Positions 10,853-23,260 of a stretch of 64,000 nucleotides of DNA are shown here, piece after piece; positions within the stretch are counted from its first letter, which is position 1, and each line of letters opens with the position of its first letter. The notes below the pieces were generated by a model. That model saw nothing but the letters and a program-made list of their open reading frames with translations, had not been told where the DNA came from and searched no databases. The position numbers and the translations under genes were made by a program. The DNA lies in NCBI GenBank assembly GCA_039583875.1, contig CM077157.1, forward strand, positions 71,424,346-71,488,345. The letters run 5' to 3'. Source of the stretch: Platanthera guangdongensis (Eukaryota; Streptophyta; Magnoliopsida; Asparagales; Orchidaceae).

Positions 10853-11118
10853 AATAGAATTTTCTTAAGTTTACAACTTTGTAATCATTTGTGTTGAAAT
10901 CCATGTACACTTTTGATTAAAGAAACTTTTGATAGTTGAAACAAATCTTTTATGATTGCTCATTGTGTTAGCATTAACATTTTGTGATAAAATATTTTAT
11001 ATGCTTTGTTTCAGTAGTTACCCTATCATATAATGCTGTTATACATCATATTGTGTATTTGTTATGTATGGTGTATATCATTGACTAAGGGTTATGACTT
11101 CTCCAAATAGGGGGAGAT
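10853..11118 (+). other. Copia 3' untranslated region and polypurine tract
   Basis: AT-rich non-coding spacer after the extra ORF, ending in the polypurine tract AGGGGGAGAT (11109-11118) directly before the 3' LTR. This is the plus-strand primer site. Confidence 0.85.
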
Positions 11119-12723
11119 TGTTGGGTACATTGGAAAATGTGTACCAGATTTGAAGAAGCCTCACCCTACTCAATGATATACATCAAGGTGTATTTGATGT
11201 GTTTTGAGTTTATTTGTGCAGGTTTAGTGATTGCAGGAAATGCAGAAAAGTTTCTAAGTCCATATGTCGACACCTAAAGAAGCAGTGTCGACACTTATGA
11301 AGGCTTGTGTCGACACTGAAGAAAAGCTGTGTCGACACTTGGAGTAAATTGTGTAGACACCAGGAAAGGTAGAGTCGACACCAGAAGAAAAGTGTCGACA
11401 CATACAGGGAGTGTCAACACACTGTGAAGAATTGTCAACATAAATTGTGTCGACACTTAGAAGCAGTGTCGACACCCAGAGAAGCTTAGTCGACATCAAA
11501 TGTGTCGACACCAGGAGACTGTGTCGACACTCAGCAAGCTTCAACAAAGTTAAAGTAAAAGAAGTACTTGTGTCGACACAAAGGAGATGTGTCGACACTC
11601 ATCAAGTTTCAACACAAGAAGGCATGTGTCGACACAAAGGAGATGTGTCGACACACAACAGAATTCAACTAAGTGTTAAAGAAGAAGTATTTGTGTCGAC
11701 ACATTCAACAGAAGGCTTGTGTCGACACACAGAATCAGTGTCTACACATTCTGAAGAAGCAGTGTCGAGAAGCTGTAACAACAATACAAGGAGTTGTGTC
11801 GACACCACCAAGGCTAGTGTCGACACTTAGTCCACTTGTGTCGACACTTAGTCTATTTGTGTCGACACATAATGAAGATCAGTCTCGACACTTTTAGACA
11901 GAGACAGTGATTTCAAGAAGTGACTGGATGACTTGACAGCTGCCATTTCAACCGGTCTATCTCAACTGTCAAAGCTGTCAGAAGGTTGTTAGAAACCGGA
12001 TCAACCGGTTACCATGGAGGAAGACTATATAAAGGCTTTCTCCTTCAACAGAAGTTGATGATTAATAGAAGAACAATCACAACCAACTAACAACAACTAA
12101 GAGAGAAGTAATTATACAGAAGAAGTTGGAGAGAGAGAGCTCCATCAAAGAAAAGCAGTTGCTGAACCAGGCTGCAAAGAAAGTTTCAGATTGATATCTG
12201 GATCTTAAGTCAGAAGCTGATTGAAGATCAACTTCACAGAAGATTCAACCCTACTAAGTTCAGATTCAAGAAGCTTTGAATAAAGCTAAGCAAGGTTGAT
12301 CTCTGCCAAGTTCTTTCAAGAACTCATCAAGATGTCATCTATCCCCTCTCTCACTTTTAGGGTAGTGGTCATAAACTTTGTTTAATCAATTTTCTATAGG
12401 ATCTATTATAGATCTGAGCTGTAAGCCTATATTATAAAGGCTGAGTGTAGGAGATTTAGATCTCTGAGTGTAGGTCTTGTTGAAGATTGAGTGGTAGGGC
12501 TTTGTGCCTGAGTGTAGGAGACTGTGTTCTCTGAGTGTAGGCCTTGGTGAAGGCTGAGGTAGGGCTGTTTGCCTGAGTTGTAGGAGTGGGGACACTCTGA
12601 GTTGTAGGAACATGGTTTAGGTTCTGAGCTGCTGCAAGATCTGAGGATCTGAGGATCTAAAATTAAAAAGGAAAAGTACACCTATTCACCCCCCCTCTAG
12701 GTGGTTAGACACTATTTCTTTCA
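11119..12723 (+). repeat. Copia 3' LTR
   Basis: Same start and end as the 5' LTR, with TATA at 12025, motif array 11266-11890 and hairpin array about 12399-12640. About 210 bp of the U5 side is deleted between GATCTGAGGATCT and AAATTAAAAAGG. Scattered substitutions, many C-to-T in the CpG of the array motif, separate it from the 5' LTR. The TSD CTGTC follows at 12724-12728. Confidence 0.93.
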
Positions 12724-12728
12724 CTGTC

Positions 12729-15498
12729 CTCTTATCCTTTCTCAGTGGATAGATCCACTTATGATGGCCGCAAGGTTTAGGGCCAATTTTTGGAGCTTTT
12801 CATCCATGCCTAAACCCAATTCCGGCCACCTCCAGCCGGCCTACCACCGCCTATCGCCAATCACCACCTCAACGAAGGTGTTGGTGGCATTGGCCGGCCG
12901 GGGAGACGCTCAGGTGGCCGGGAAATCACCACCCAATATCGCCCTGGACGGGCAGTTGTGAGTTGTTGGCTCAAGGAGGAAGACGACCAATTGTCGTCGA
13001 TCTGGTGCGTCAAGATTTGCATGCCGAATTTTAATACTATAGTAAATGATATTTTTACTTCATTTTCTATCACATATTTGGTAGTGTTTTGATTTAATTA
13101 TTAAAAATAATAAGAGAACTTTTCTGGAAAAATGGTTAACATCAAAGTTGTAGCATTTTGAGTTTAGCTTATTTTAAAATTGGTTTCAACCAATTTGGGT
13201 CACTGGTCTGACCACAACACACAAAATGATGACAGCTATACCTAGGGTTAACCAGACACAATTTTGTGTGCCCCCACTAAAATACTCATCTAAATGCCTT
13301 GAAATTTGGATCATAGGTTAGTCTCATCTATATCTCAAACCTATCCAAAAATGGAATACATTTTCTATAATTTTAGAAAACATTTAATAAATCATGTATG
13401 ATGTAATTAAGGGGTCTAATGACCTAAAAATCACCCAATAATTTGGTGGGTGACCGTTAAGGTCATGTCATGAATCTGGTAAAAATCTCAGCCCATTTGG
13501 GGTTGGTTTGATTATGTGTTGATGTGACCAAAACTAGGTCCCTAGGGGGCAAAAATAGGGCAAGAGTAAAATTGGTGGGTTGAGTGGCCAACCCCCATCC
13601 AAAAGGGTTGAAACTTTGGTCACTGCCTTAAAGTCATCTAATACACCGCCTTAAGAGAAATTGAGAGGTTTGGGGTGAAGATGCCCAAAGACACTAGTAT
13701 AGGCCTTAGGGATGAAGTTTGGGGCCTAGTGAAGGGCATGTGACTATATATCCTTGGATGATTTTTGGACTTGGTTGGTGACTTTCTAGGGTAAAAATAA
13801 GCTCTAAAAGAGTGGTTGTAGGACTTTTAGGAACATATACTCTCCTTGAAATAAATATGGATAGTTTAGGGCACTTAGGTCTAATATTTAATTTTGGCTA
13901 AAATGAATTTGGGTACTCATGAAACTTAGATAGTGAACTTGATTAGATGATATTGTTCCGTAGAAATTTTATTGTGAATATTGGATTAGTAATCATGGTA
14001 CTTTATTCATAAACCCTAATTTTGATTTATTTACAAGATAATTGTTTTAGGGTTATTTGCTCCCTGGAAAATGATAAAACTTGGTTTGGGAATATTTTAG
14101 GACAAAATAATGCTCTGTGAATTTTTATAAATATATTGGCACACCTTTCATATAGGTTCCTTCATAAGTTTCCATTTGTCAAATATTTTAATATAATTCA
14201 TTTATGTGACCAAATGATGTTGAAAAATTATAATTATTGGTCAGTAGCTCTTTCTGATCACAACTATCATCCAGTAATTTTCTCATAATTTTTGGAAGCC
14301 TGATTCTAATTTTCCCCTATTTATCTTAATATTGTAGTTATTTATTCCATAATTTGTTGAAGGTCAAATCTACCTTGGAAAATTTGGGATTTTTGGTATT
14401 TGCTGTTATTTTGATGTTATAAGTTTATTATAATTTGGTTAAGGCCATACCTATTCAGAAAAGTGCACTTGGTGTTCAAAGGGTCATGAAGCCTGACTTT
14501 GTAGAAATTATAATAAATACCCAATTAAGTAGAAAATTATAATCTTCTGGATATATTCCTAAAACATCATGATAGACGCCCAATAATAATCTTAGATCAT
14601 TTGGATGTATTTTTGAATGGGTCACCATTCATACACATCATGAAGGTTAGTTGGTCTGCACATAGTAGAAATCGAAAAGTATGGAAGCGTTTGGAACTTG
14701 TATGAGAAAGGGTAGTTGGTGTACCTGGTCTGGTTGGAATATATAGGGTCACCAAGAGAAGGTAGGTTGTGTGAGCCCGGTTGTGCAAGGGCAGGGTTGT
14801 GCTCGGGATCGATAGTGAACCGTCCTTCCTTGGAGAGGGAAAGTCTAAATATGATTGGAGCTAGTTGAAGAGTAATGATAACAAATTGGGACATGGGTAG
14901 ATACCAATAATAATAAGTACCTTGGGAAAGGGAGCTTTGAGCTTCAGCCCATCGTAATTCCTAGTGCCCTCTAGAGCCCTTCACGGGGAATGCCCTGGGC
15001 AGTCCAAGGTTTACCTTAAAACATAAGACAAATGTTAAAGAGCAATTAGTAAAGACTAGGGATACATCTTCACTAAACCTGATGACTCGGTAGTGAAGGA
15101 TCAAGCACATACCAAACTGCACCAAAATCCCGGACTGTTGGAAAGGGTGCTACTTAATTTCTTAAATAAGTAGAAGAGCGCCACGGGTCAAGTGAAGCAA
15201 CGCCGGACCCAACAATCCCCCCCCCGGCGTCCAGCACAACCCGTCGGCTCAGAGGTGGAGTTACCACATGGCCCACATGGCTCAGAGGTGGGGTTACCAC
15301 ATGGCCCACACAGCTCAGAGGTGGGGTTACCACATGTCCACGGTTGCACGGCTCAGAGGTGGGGTTACCACATGTCCACGGTTGCCTCGGTGGTTGTGGA
15401 ATTGGGCAAAGTAGCCCGGCGAGCTGAAGGCTCGAAAGGTAGTTGTCATGGACAGGTTAGTCCGGGGAGCCGATGGCTCGGAAATTCATGGTTGCATG
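12729..15498 (+). repeat. L-family giant LTR, copy A, right part
   Basis: Non-coding continuation of copy A after the Copia insertion, colinear with 32026-34557 (copy B) apart from small indels and with 44300-46860 (element C 5' LTR) at lower similarity. Near its end are GAGC/GCTC hairpins (15420-15480). No ORF here has coding character. Confidence 0.8.
15246..15388 (+). repeat. Tandem repeat, 33-38-bp units, about four copies
   Basis: The block GGCTCAGAGGTGGGGTTACC recurs at about 15246, 15279, 15312 and 15350. It is absent from the matching part of copy B, so it expanded or was lost after the two copies separated. Confidence 0.85.
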
Positions 15499-16670
15499 TG
15501 TAATATCCTGACTTTTATTGGGCCACCAGAGCCCTAGTGGGCCCAGTAAAAGTGGCCTGAACCCTACCCATGACCCGGTGGGAGATAACCCTAGGCAGGA
15601 AATAGAGCTAGAGAACTCCGAATTGAATTCTGTCAGTTCCTGTAACCTCGTACAGTCGATACAAGTGCATCAGAACTCGTTCAGTTAGACCCCGAGGTCA
15701 TATAGTGGATGTGACCATTCCTCGTAAAATGCAACGAGAGCAGATTTTGGATATCGAGCAAGATAACTCCGAATTGAGTTCTGTCGATTCCTGTGAATAT
15801 AACCTAGACAGGTGCATCGGAACCCGTCGCGTCACAGTCCGAGATCTAAAGACAGTTTTACACAATTCGACCATTTTAGCGAGCTGCGACGCGCAAATTT
15901 TGGACTTTCGCCAAACAAACTCTGTTTCAACCCCAGTTAGTGGCGTTGGAATCATGTGGTCAATACGAAGTCAACGGAAGTCGTCCCAGTCAATTTCGAT
16001 GACAATTGGTCAACTCCTGGTCAAATCAAGCATAGTCATGCACTGAAAAGCGTGTGCACACCAATTGTGACACGACACCCAAACTTTAACCCGATCCCGA
16101 TGACTTGGACCCACTTTGACTTTGACCAGCAAGGGGGACCCACCCTAGGGTTGACATGGTCAAACCCCCCTAAAAGCCATTCTTTTGGACTTTTCTCCAA
16201 ATGGGGGGCCCACCTCCTCCCCATGGGTGGATGGTCCTTGCCCCCTCACTCTTCTTTGGTCCCCCAACCAGTAAGCCCTCACTAGGATAGGTGGAGGCCC
16301 ACCCTACCCCTCCTCTCCTCTCTTTCCCCCCTCTCTTTTCAAAAGGCCCAAGCCCATAAGGGCTTCACCTTCTTTTCCCCTCATGGGGGAAAAGAGGGGG
16401 CCTCCAGCTGTCCTTGGACAGCTGGAGGGTGGGGATTTAATCCATCCATAAGGAGGGATTAATCCCACCTTGCTTAGTGGAGGAGAGCCCCCCTCCCCAA
16501 GCTTATAAAAGGCCCCTCTCCCTCTCCTTTCTCCTCAAGCCTTAGAGCAGCTCACCCCCCCCCCCCCTGCCTGACCCTTGTCGGAGCCCTGGTGGCCGGA
16601 AAAAGCCAAGCCGAGGCTCCTCCGCCCTCCACCACCGCCACCAAGGCATGGCTGACCAGGCCGGCGACCT
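15499..16670 (+). repeat. M-family LTR fragment (copy A)
   Basis: It begins TGTAATATCCTGAC directly after GCATG, at exactly the point where copy B has TGTAACATCCTGAC (34558). It is similar to 34558-35725 and then breaks off where the antisense L LTR begins. Includes a CT-rich tract and a perfect GGAGGGATTAATCCC-like inverted repeat region near 16450. Only LTR sequence, no coding. Confidence 0.75.
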
Positions 16671-16674
16671 CTAG

Positions 16675-19600
16675 GGCTGCATCTCCTGGTTCGGCTCCAT
16701 GATCCCCTAAAATGATTTGGTCAACGACCGTTAGTCTAAAAGACTAAATCCTATCATCCCCCACCCCTCCCCCATGGCTCCTAGGCACCGAGCGGGGAGA
16801 AGGAAAAAGAAGGTAATGAAGGTGGAGAGTAACAAAGTGAGTAGGTGACGACGGAACTAGTCTAACATGAGCATATAACCATACAAGTATAAGTAAGCAG
16901 TAGTAAGTAAGCAGTATAAGTATACACAAGAACAAGTAAGCAAGTATAGTATGAGATGGTAAAGTAAGTAACCATGACCTATAGGAATGCCCATACAAAC
17001 CTATATACCAAGGGGTCGTTTTACAAAGCCTATTATATAAAGAGTCCAATACCAATTTATACAATAGGTGTCAAGGGTTATATGCAATGATAATGCTATA
17101 TCATGCAAGAATGTTATGGTAAGAACATGAAGTGCAACTCACACACCCGACTTTATGCACACAGACCTTTAGTTCCCCCTTTCTGGAGCTTAACCTCCCA
17201 GGATACCTCCGTAGTGGCAAACAAAAGCGGTGGGTTGGGCCTCTCCCATATCTAAACCGGTATCAGCACTACTAGTCAGACCTATCGTACGCCTCAACAC
17301 TGGTGCACTAAGCGGAGCTCCTGCGTACTCTTGCCAGTTGCCGCACCGGACTTTATTTGGCCAAGTGCTAAACCACACTTGCCGAGTTAACGTATTGGTG
17401 TCGCTACGACAACTCTCCATTACCGAACACCCACCACATTATATCTTATGCACATGCAACATTAATGTATTTCCCACCGAGCCAAAGCTCCCCGGATAAT
17501 CCCATCCGCCACAAATATCTACCGAGCCAAAGCTCCCCGGACTAACCCGTCCGTCACAAAACCATCCGAGCCATTAGCTCGCCAGGCTAACCTGCCCATC
17601 ACCAAAACCACCGAGCCTACCGCTCGTGAGACCTAACCTAACTCCCACAACACTGGGGAGTGTGAGTGTAAGTGTAACCCTAGAGTATTTCTAATTACTC
17701 TTCAATTCCATTTATTCTTACAGCTTACGTTAACCATGGACTGCACAAGACATTCCCCGTGAAGGGCTCTCGAGGGCACCAGGAACTACGATGGGCTGAA
17801 GCCCAAAGTTACCTTTCGCAAGGTACATATTATTATTGTTTATTACCCAATTCCCGATCCCTTTTAACATTATTCTGGATCTAACGCTAATGTATTTTGA
17901 CTATCTCTCCCCACAGGAAAGACGATATTTCGTCGATCCTGAGCACCTCTTAACACTAGTCAACCCATCACTCTCATCATGACTTCTAATGAAGCTCTCT
18001 TTTTTTTTTCACTTTACCAAGATCAGTAAACCAATAACCCCATCTCCCTATGTCCATTCCATATATTATCACAAATTCTGTAGTTTTACTAAATGCAGAC
18101 CAATCTAAGCTATATGATGTACATGATAAGAGATACTCCAAATTTTCATCCAAATGCCCTAAGATAATTATTGTGGGTCTATCATGATACATTTAACCTA
18201 AATCCAGAAACTTGTAATTTTTTAATTTGCATTTATTAAAGTTTCCCAAAAGTTTCGCCATGAGTAATTTTGAACATAAAGTACTAGATTTCCTTAAGTT
18301 ATGGCCTTCCCAAAAATTATGAATACCATATGGTATCAAAATGTCAGTGAATACCAAGTTTCACAGATTTTTATAAATGTAATAACCTCTAAATAATTAA
18401 TTCAAAGTAATTCAAATAATTGGAGTTAAAGAAAGAAGTACCATAAATCATAGCCCAAAAATTACATAAAAATTAGCAGAGCCTTATAATGATCATAAAA
18501 CACTACTGACTATGTTTCAAGCAATTCCAAGGTCAATAGGCTATATAGAAAATACTTCAAGTAAATTCGTAAAAGTGCACTTTGTGAAGAAACATTCTTA
18601 TAAACTCATCCAAATGAGATGTAATAATTATCTAGGCTTTATTATGCGCTAAAAGATTCTCTGGCCAAATAATATAATTTTACAATAAGATATAACATTT
18701 ATTTTATATTTATCAAAATGTAGTGCTCTAGTTCACTTAACACATGTGGTACTAAGAGGAAATGCCCAAATAATCCAAATAATTTACTAGTGCCTATAAA
18801 TGATATTTAATTAGCCTTGCCAGAGTTTCACATCATTCTAAATTAATCTAACCATTGTTACTTCAAAATCATCACATGGGGAAAGATGAAAGTTATAACT
18901 ACAAGTATAGACTACTGTTATCTAAACATCCTATAATATACTCCAGAGGTTAATAATATTATAAGATTACTCCTACCAAAGTTTCATAAGGATCCAAGGT
19001 CATATGACCCTTCAATGTTTTAATAAAATGTATAGGCCTAAACTATCCCTAATTGGTTTATGTTGTGTGCCTAAGTCTAAATGTCTCCAAATTCCTTCCT
19101 AGGGCATTTCACCACCCTAAGATCACATGGACTAAACACCAAGTCTATACAAGGAAATATCATCCCATGTCCTTCACAAACCCCCAAAGTTCAACCCTAG
19201 GGTTTGAACTAGGGTCCTATGACAAATCCACCCCAAACCACCTCCACTCCATTAGAAGGTGTTTTAACTAACCATGGAGCTCTGACCCAAGTCCCAACCC
19301 CTTTGGGTGAGAATTGACCCCTCTATACCTGAAACACTCTTTGCCCTAAATTACCCTTAAGGACCAAATTTTGGTCACACCATTACCTATTCAAATCAAC
19401 CCCAAATGGGCTGTAAGTTTTATCAGAGTCATAATATGACCCTAAAAGACAGTCACCAAAATTTTGGCAGATTTAGAGGTCATTAGACCCCTGAAATAAG
19501 TCTTACATGGTTTATTACATTTCTACAACAACTTTAGGAAAATGTTTTCCAAAAATTCCGATTTTTGGATATGTTCTAGGTATAGGGAATAGTGACCTCC

Positions 19601-21356
19601 ATCCAAAATATCAAGTCATTTGGATGACTGGATTGATGGGGGCACTCAAAACAATATCTGATCCAGCGTAGGTATAGATCTCACCAAAATGAGTGTTGTG
19701 CTCTGACCTGAACTCTAAATTGGTTCAAACCAATTTTAAAATAAATTAGACTTCATGCCCTACAATTTTCATGTTGTTCATTTTTCCATCAGGGGGCTCT
19801 ATGTATTTTTAATAATTAATTTCAAACAGCCCAATAAATGTGACATAAAAAAAATAAAAGAACTAATAAATTCAATCACTGCACGAATCTTAAAGCAGAT
19901 CAGACTATCCATGGCCTTCTTCTTCCTCCGGCCAATGGTCATGATCTACTAGACTTGGAGCAACTTCCAAGCCAATTTCCCGGCCACCTAGCCACCTCCC
20001 TGGCCGGCCACCATCGCCACCACCTTCGTTGAGGTGGGGGTTATCGCCGGGCGGCAGCACGGGCGCCGGAGCGGCGGTTTCCGGCGAACCCGCAAGGTAG
20101 GAAACCATGAGAATTTCAAAAATTCCTCTCACCCGATTGTGCTCAATTGAGCCCGATTTCTCTCCTAAAAGATCTAAGATGCTAGCCCACGAAGAGAGGA
20201 GTAGAGGAGGACCTGTAACCGGGCTTGCCGACGAGTGTGGTGGTGGTGCGCCATGGCCGGTGGCGGAGCTTTTCGGTGCTCTACAACAACACTACCAAAG
20301 TGCATGGTTTCTTCAGGTGAAGTGTGGAAACTGCCACTCTTGGCCTAGAGAAGTTTTTAAAATCATCAAATGGGGGGGGGGGGGGAGGGGAGAGATCATT
20401 CTTCAATGGCCATTAATGACCATTTTGAGAATTTCGGTCAAGGAGGAGTTTTCTGAATTCAGCCACCTAGAGGCTGGGAAAAACCTCTGGTCTCCTCTAA
20501 TCATGACTTTGTAATCAATTGGAGGGGGACTCTTACTCTTCCATGGCCATTAATGACTTTCTCTCTCTTCTCTCTCTCTTCCTTATGTGAGAAATTAAAT
20601 TCAGCCACTTTGGTGGATGACTATGATTATTCAACTCCTCATAACTGATGAGGGGGAATGTATCCATCAATTTGAGATCCCTTGGTCTCCCTTGGCCATG
20701 AATGACCTCTTTTTTCACTTTCTCTCTCCTCCATTAAAGGGAAAAATGGAGTTTTCTCTCTCCTAGTCACCATGACCGAATTTGATGACCACTCCATCCT
20801 ATTGGCAGCCCATTAGCTCATAATATTAGATAAAATAAAGTTAGCCCAAGTGGGGGAAATGAGCTTGAGCTTGGGTTAGCCCATTTGAGCTAGTTTGACC
20901 TAATCTTAGGGTAGAGTTGACATTGGTCAACATGATCATTTGGGTTGACCCCAATGTGTCCTTGGTGACACATTGGCCTCCCCTAAAGTTTAGGAAGGCT
21001 TGGGTAGGGTTGGTTGGGTATCTTGGAGGCCACTTGACCCTTAGTTAGGGCACTTTGACCTTTTTAGGGGTAGGATTGACTTGGGTCAACCTAGACTTTT
21101 AGTTGTCTCTAGTGGGTCCCTATGGATCTAATGGACCCTCTAATACGTTAGTGATGTTTTGGTGGGGTCATGGAGTCATGGTGAATCCCTATGATCATCC
21201 CTTTGCTAGTAATTAGAATTCTATTATTTGCAGACCAAGGTAGTTCACACACTAATTCCCAAGTTTACCCCAACCTTTTGGTACTTCCCAGTGTTTTGTC
21301 ATGACCCAATCATGAAAAAACCCTCCTAGGGGTCTAGAAGTCTGAGAGATGTTACA
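16675..21356 (-). repeat. Antisense L-family LTR, diverged
   Basis: Read on the minus strand it starts TGTAACATCTCTCAG at 21356 and follows the order of the element C 5' LTR down to the region matching C 47600-47665. It is clearly more diverged than copies A and B. It breaks off at about 16675 just inside the putative first gag exon region, so the LTR end is missing. It contains the conserved 13-bp-stem hairpin (17029-17068), where the sense strand keeps the structure through a G-T pair. Confidence 0.78.
17479..17626 (-). repeat. GAGC/GCTC hairpin repeats in L LTR
   Basis: Four inverted repeats at 17479-17490, 17524-17535, 17567-17581 and 17612-17626, each GAGC or CGAGC, a 3-5-nt variable loop, then GCTC or GCTCG. 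They are spaced about 45 bp. The sense copies in element C are at 46765-46778 and 46810-46823. Confidence 0.75.
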
Positions 21357-22210
21357 CAAGGCTACACTTGAACTCCATTGCATGCCAAGCAACAATCATC
21401 TTAGCTGTAATGTATCCCTAGCAGAGCATAATAGAGCTAACACACTAGGACCTCCCTTGATGCACACTGTGTGTTAGATACTAGCTAGAATCCAAAGCCC
21501 TGAAGTCCGCCTGCACAGATTGGATGGCTCCCACTTCACATATGCGAACACTCCCCGCTATATGTGGTCATCGTGGTGTTACGCCAGAAACCAATCTATG
21601 GGGAGACGAGCAAGACTCGACGATATCTCGTTGGTTCAGCGATCCCTTTGACAAAGAGAAAATAGAGAGGAGACACTCAAAAGAGGAAAAGTGTCTGTAA
21701 GGTATCTCCAATGTAAAATTTATTGAAATGAATGAAAGAGAACTTATAAATGTTCAGAGCGTATGTAAGAGAAATGTTAAATATGGAGAACAAAACCGAT
21801 CAGCCGTGATCGCGGAGGGCTTTTGGAACTTTGTCATGCCCATCTTCATCTCAGAATAGATTTCCAAGGGCGCCTACGTCATCCGCATCGATGCACTCAT
21901 TAACAATATTGAAGTTGGTGTCTTTGCTAATTTGGCACACTCCCTTTGAGCAATAAGCACCGTCCGCTACTTCTTTGCCCTTTGAAGAGGATCATGGAGA
22001 TGGTCATCCTTCTAGCCATCTTGGAGAGGATCATAGATTTCTAGGTTAACAAATCCTAAGTCTCATTCTTCCTGAGGGCGGCCATATTCTCATCCATAAC
22101 ATCTTCCCACTCCTTAATGCCAATATTGTTCTCAAAGCATGACAACTCCCGCTCATCTAAGAAATCTGTGAAGAAACATGAGACAAAACTCACCATGTTT
22201 CCGTCCATAT
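21357..22210. other. Mostly unassigned sequence between LTRs
   Basis: Follows the antisense LTR end directly. No ORF above background, no LTR ends and no RNA gene recognised. The right part holds an antisense Copia RT scrap, so the stretch may be the eroded 3' half of a Copia element. Confidence 0.4.
22015..22165 (-). pseudogene. Antisense Copia reverse-transcriptase fragment
   Basis: On the minus strand a stretch reads like the start of the Copia RT domain (KEWEDVMDENMAALRKNET, then a stop where Trp is expected). Only about 50 codons are recognisable and the flanks do not continue as RT. Confidence 0.6.
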
Positions 22211-22548
22211 TATAACATCCCTCAAACAACTAGATCCCTAAGAGTGGTTTTTTCATGACTAGGTCATAACAAAACCCTACGAAACTCAAGAGACCAAGTG
22301 AACCTCACCTTGGTCTGCAAATGGCTTAATTCAAGCACCATCCATAGGATTTGACTTTAGGGCTTCAACTTGACTCCAGGATCCCACCATAACATCCCTA
22401 ACCCTTTAAGAGGTTCATTGGGCCACTAACCGCCCATTGGGGTCAACCAAAGAGGTCAAGTTGACCAAGGGTCAACACAAACCTTAATTATGTCAAATTG
22501 CCCAACGTTGACCTAATTGGGCTACACCAAGCCAAAAGTGGACTAGGG
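22211..22548 (+). repeat. L-family LTR, copy B, start
   Basis: Begins TATAACATCCCTC (the family TGTAACATCCCTC with one G-to-A change) and runs as in the element C LTR until the Tekay insertion. It resumes at 31383. Confidence 0.8.
22544..22548. repeat. Target-site duplication TAGGG of the Tekay-like element
   Basis: TAGGG at 22544-22548 and again at 31378-31382, directly flanking LTRs that run TGTAACG..TGTTACA. Confidence 0.92.
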
Positions 22549-22624
22549 TGTAACGCCCCGAAAGTTGTGTGCGAGTCGGTCGCGAAAAAAAAGAGTTTTT
22601 GGTGCATGTAGGGGTACACGGCCT

Positions 22625-22965
22625 AGGACACGGGCGTGTCCAAGGCCGTGTCTGGCTGGTGATTTTTGGCCGTTTTCAACCCGAGAAGGACACGGCCAGA
22701 AACACGGCCGGATGACATGGGCGTGTCATCCGACACGGGCGTGTGCCAACCCGTGTCCCTACCCGTGTCCTGATGGGTCGTGTCCGTTGCTGTGGCGGTT
22801 ATGCGTGACACGCCCACGAACACGGGCGTGTCGAGGAACCCGACACGGGCGTGTCAGGTCAGACACGGGCGTGTCTTAGCCCGTGTGCGTTTCTCAGTTC
22901 GGCGATCGTGCCTGGATCGAGGCACACGGCCATGGACACGGCCGTGTGCCAAGCCGTGTGCGGCC
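22625..22965. promoter_or_regulatory. Array of ACACGGGCGTGT / ACACGGCCGTGT palindromes in U3
   Basis: Near-palindromic 12-mers with ACACG and CGTGT arms recur over 340 bp (for example at about 22630, 22732, 22817, 22845, 22863, 22935), with half-sites between them. The 3' LTR has the same array, and the diverged antisense H LTR carries ACACGCCCGTGT and ACACGGCC motifs at 41640-42080. Confidence 0.85.
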
Positions 22966-23236
22966 CAGGTCTGGGGAATTTTGTGCAGATCCGAGCCGTT
23001 CATTTTCTTTAATTAGGATCCGACGGCCCAGAAGAAATCCTGCTCTATTAAGGCCGGGAATAGGGAGTTATTCCCTCATTTTCTCTCCAAAGTCCTCCCC
23101 TTCCAAAGTGAGAGAGGAGAGGAAGAAGAAGGAGGTTTACGGCCGCCGACGGAGCATCGGAGCACCGTTTCGAAATCGGAGAGCGGATCCGTGGAGGGAA
23201 GGTCATTGCGAAGAGTTCTAACCGCGTAGTTTTTCC

Positions 23237-23260
23237 ATGGTGCCAAAACGGACTACAAGG
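23237..23260 (+). CDS. gag: Candidate first gag exon inside the LTR (8 codons)
   Basis: ATG at 23237 in a good context (CCATGG) opens eight codons reading M-V-P-K-R-T-T-R (M-A-P-K-R in the 3' LTR copy at 30091), ending in AGG directly followed by GTAACG, a plausible 5' splice site. Joined to 24748 the frame is kept (phase 0) and gives a basic Gag N-terminus, as is common in chromoviruses. Without this exon the gag frame has no ATG until 24850 and is closed upstream by TAG 24745-24747. The H LTR has the same exon length, donor and residues K-R and A-R (41329-41352). Confidence 0.6.

Larger units (their letters stand above)
508..12723 (+). mobile_element. Ty1/Copia LTR retrotransposon, SIRE-like, with extra ORF
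   Basis: A complete but inactivated element of 12.2 kb: 5' LTR 508-2329, PBS 2332, one-frame gag-pol 2422-7633, an internal motif array with TATA box 7661-7990, a 938-codon downstream ORF 8039-10852, polypurine tract 11109-11118 and 3' LTR 11119-12723. The domain order PR-IN-RT-RH places it in Copia. Size, initiator-Met PBS and a long sense ORF after pol resemble the SIRE/Maximus lineage; that lineage call is inferred. It sits in sense orientation inside an L-family LTR. Confidence 0.93.

Noticed and set aside
14597..14894. Small antisense ORFs conserved between copies A and B (also 33919-34269)
   Set aside because: Conservation reflects recent LTR duplication; no domain or initiation context and not kept in element C.
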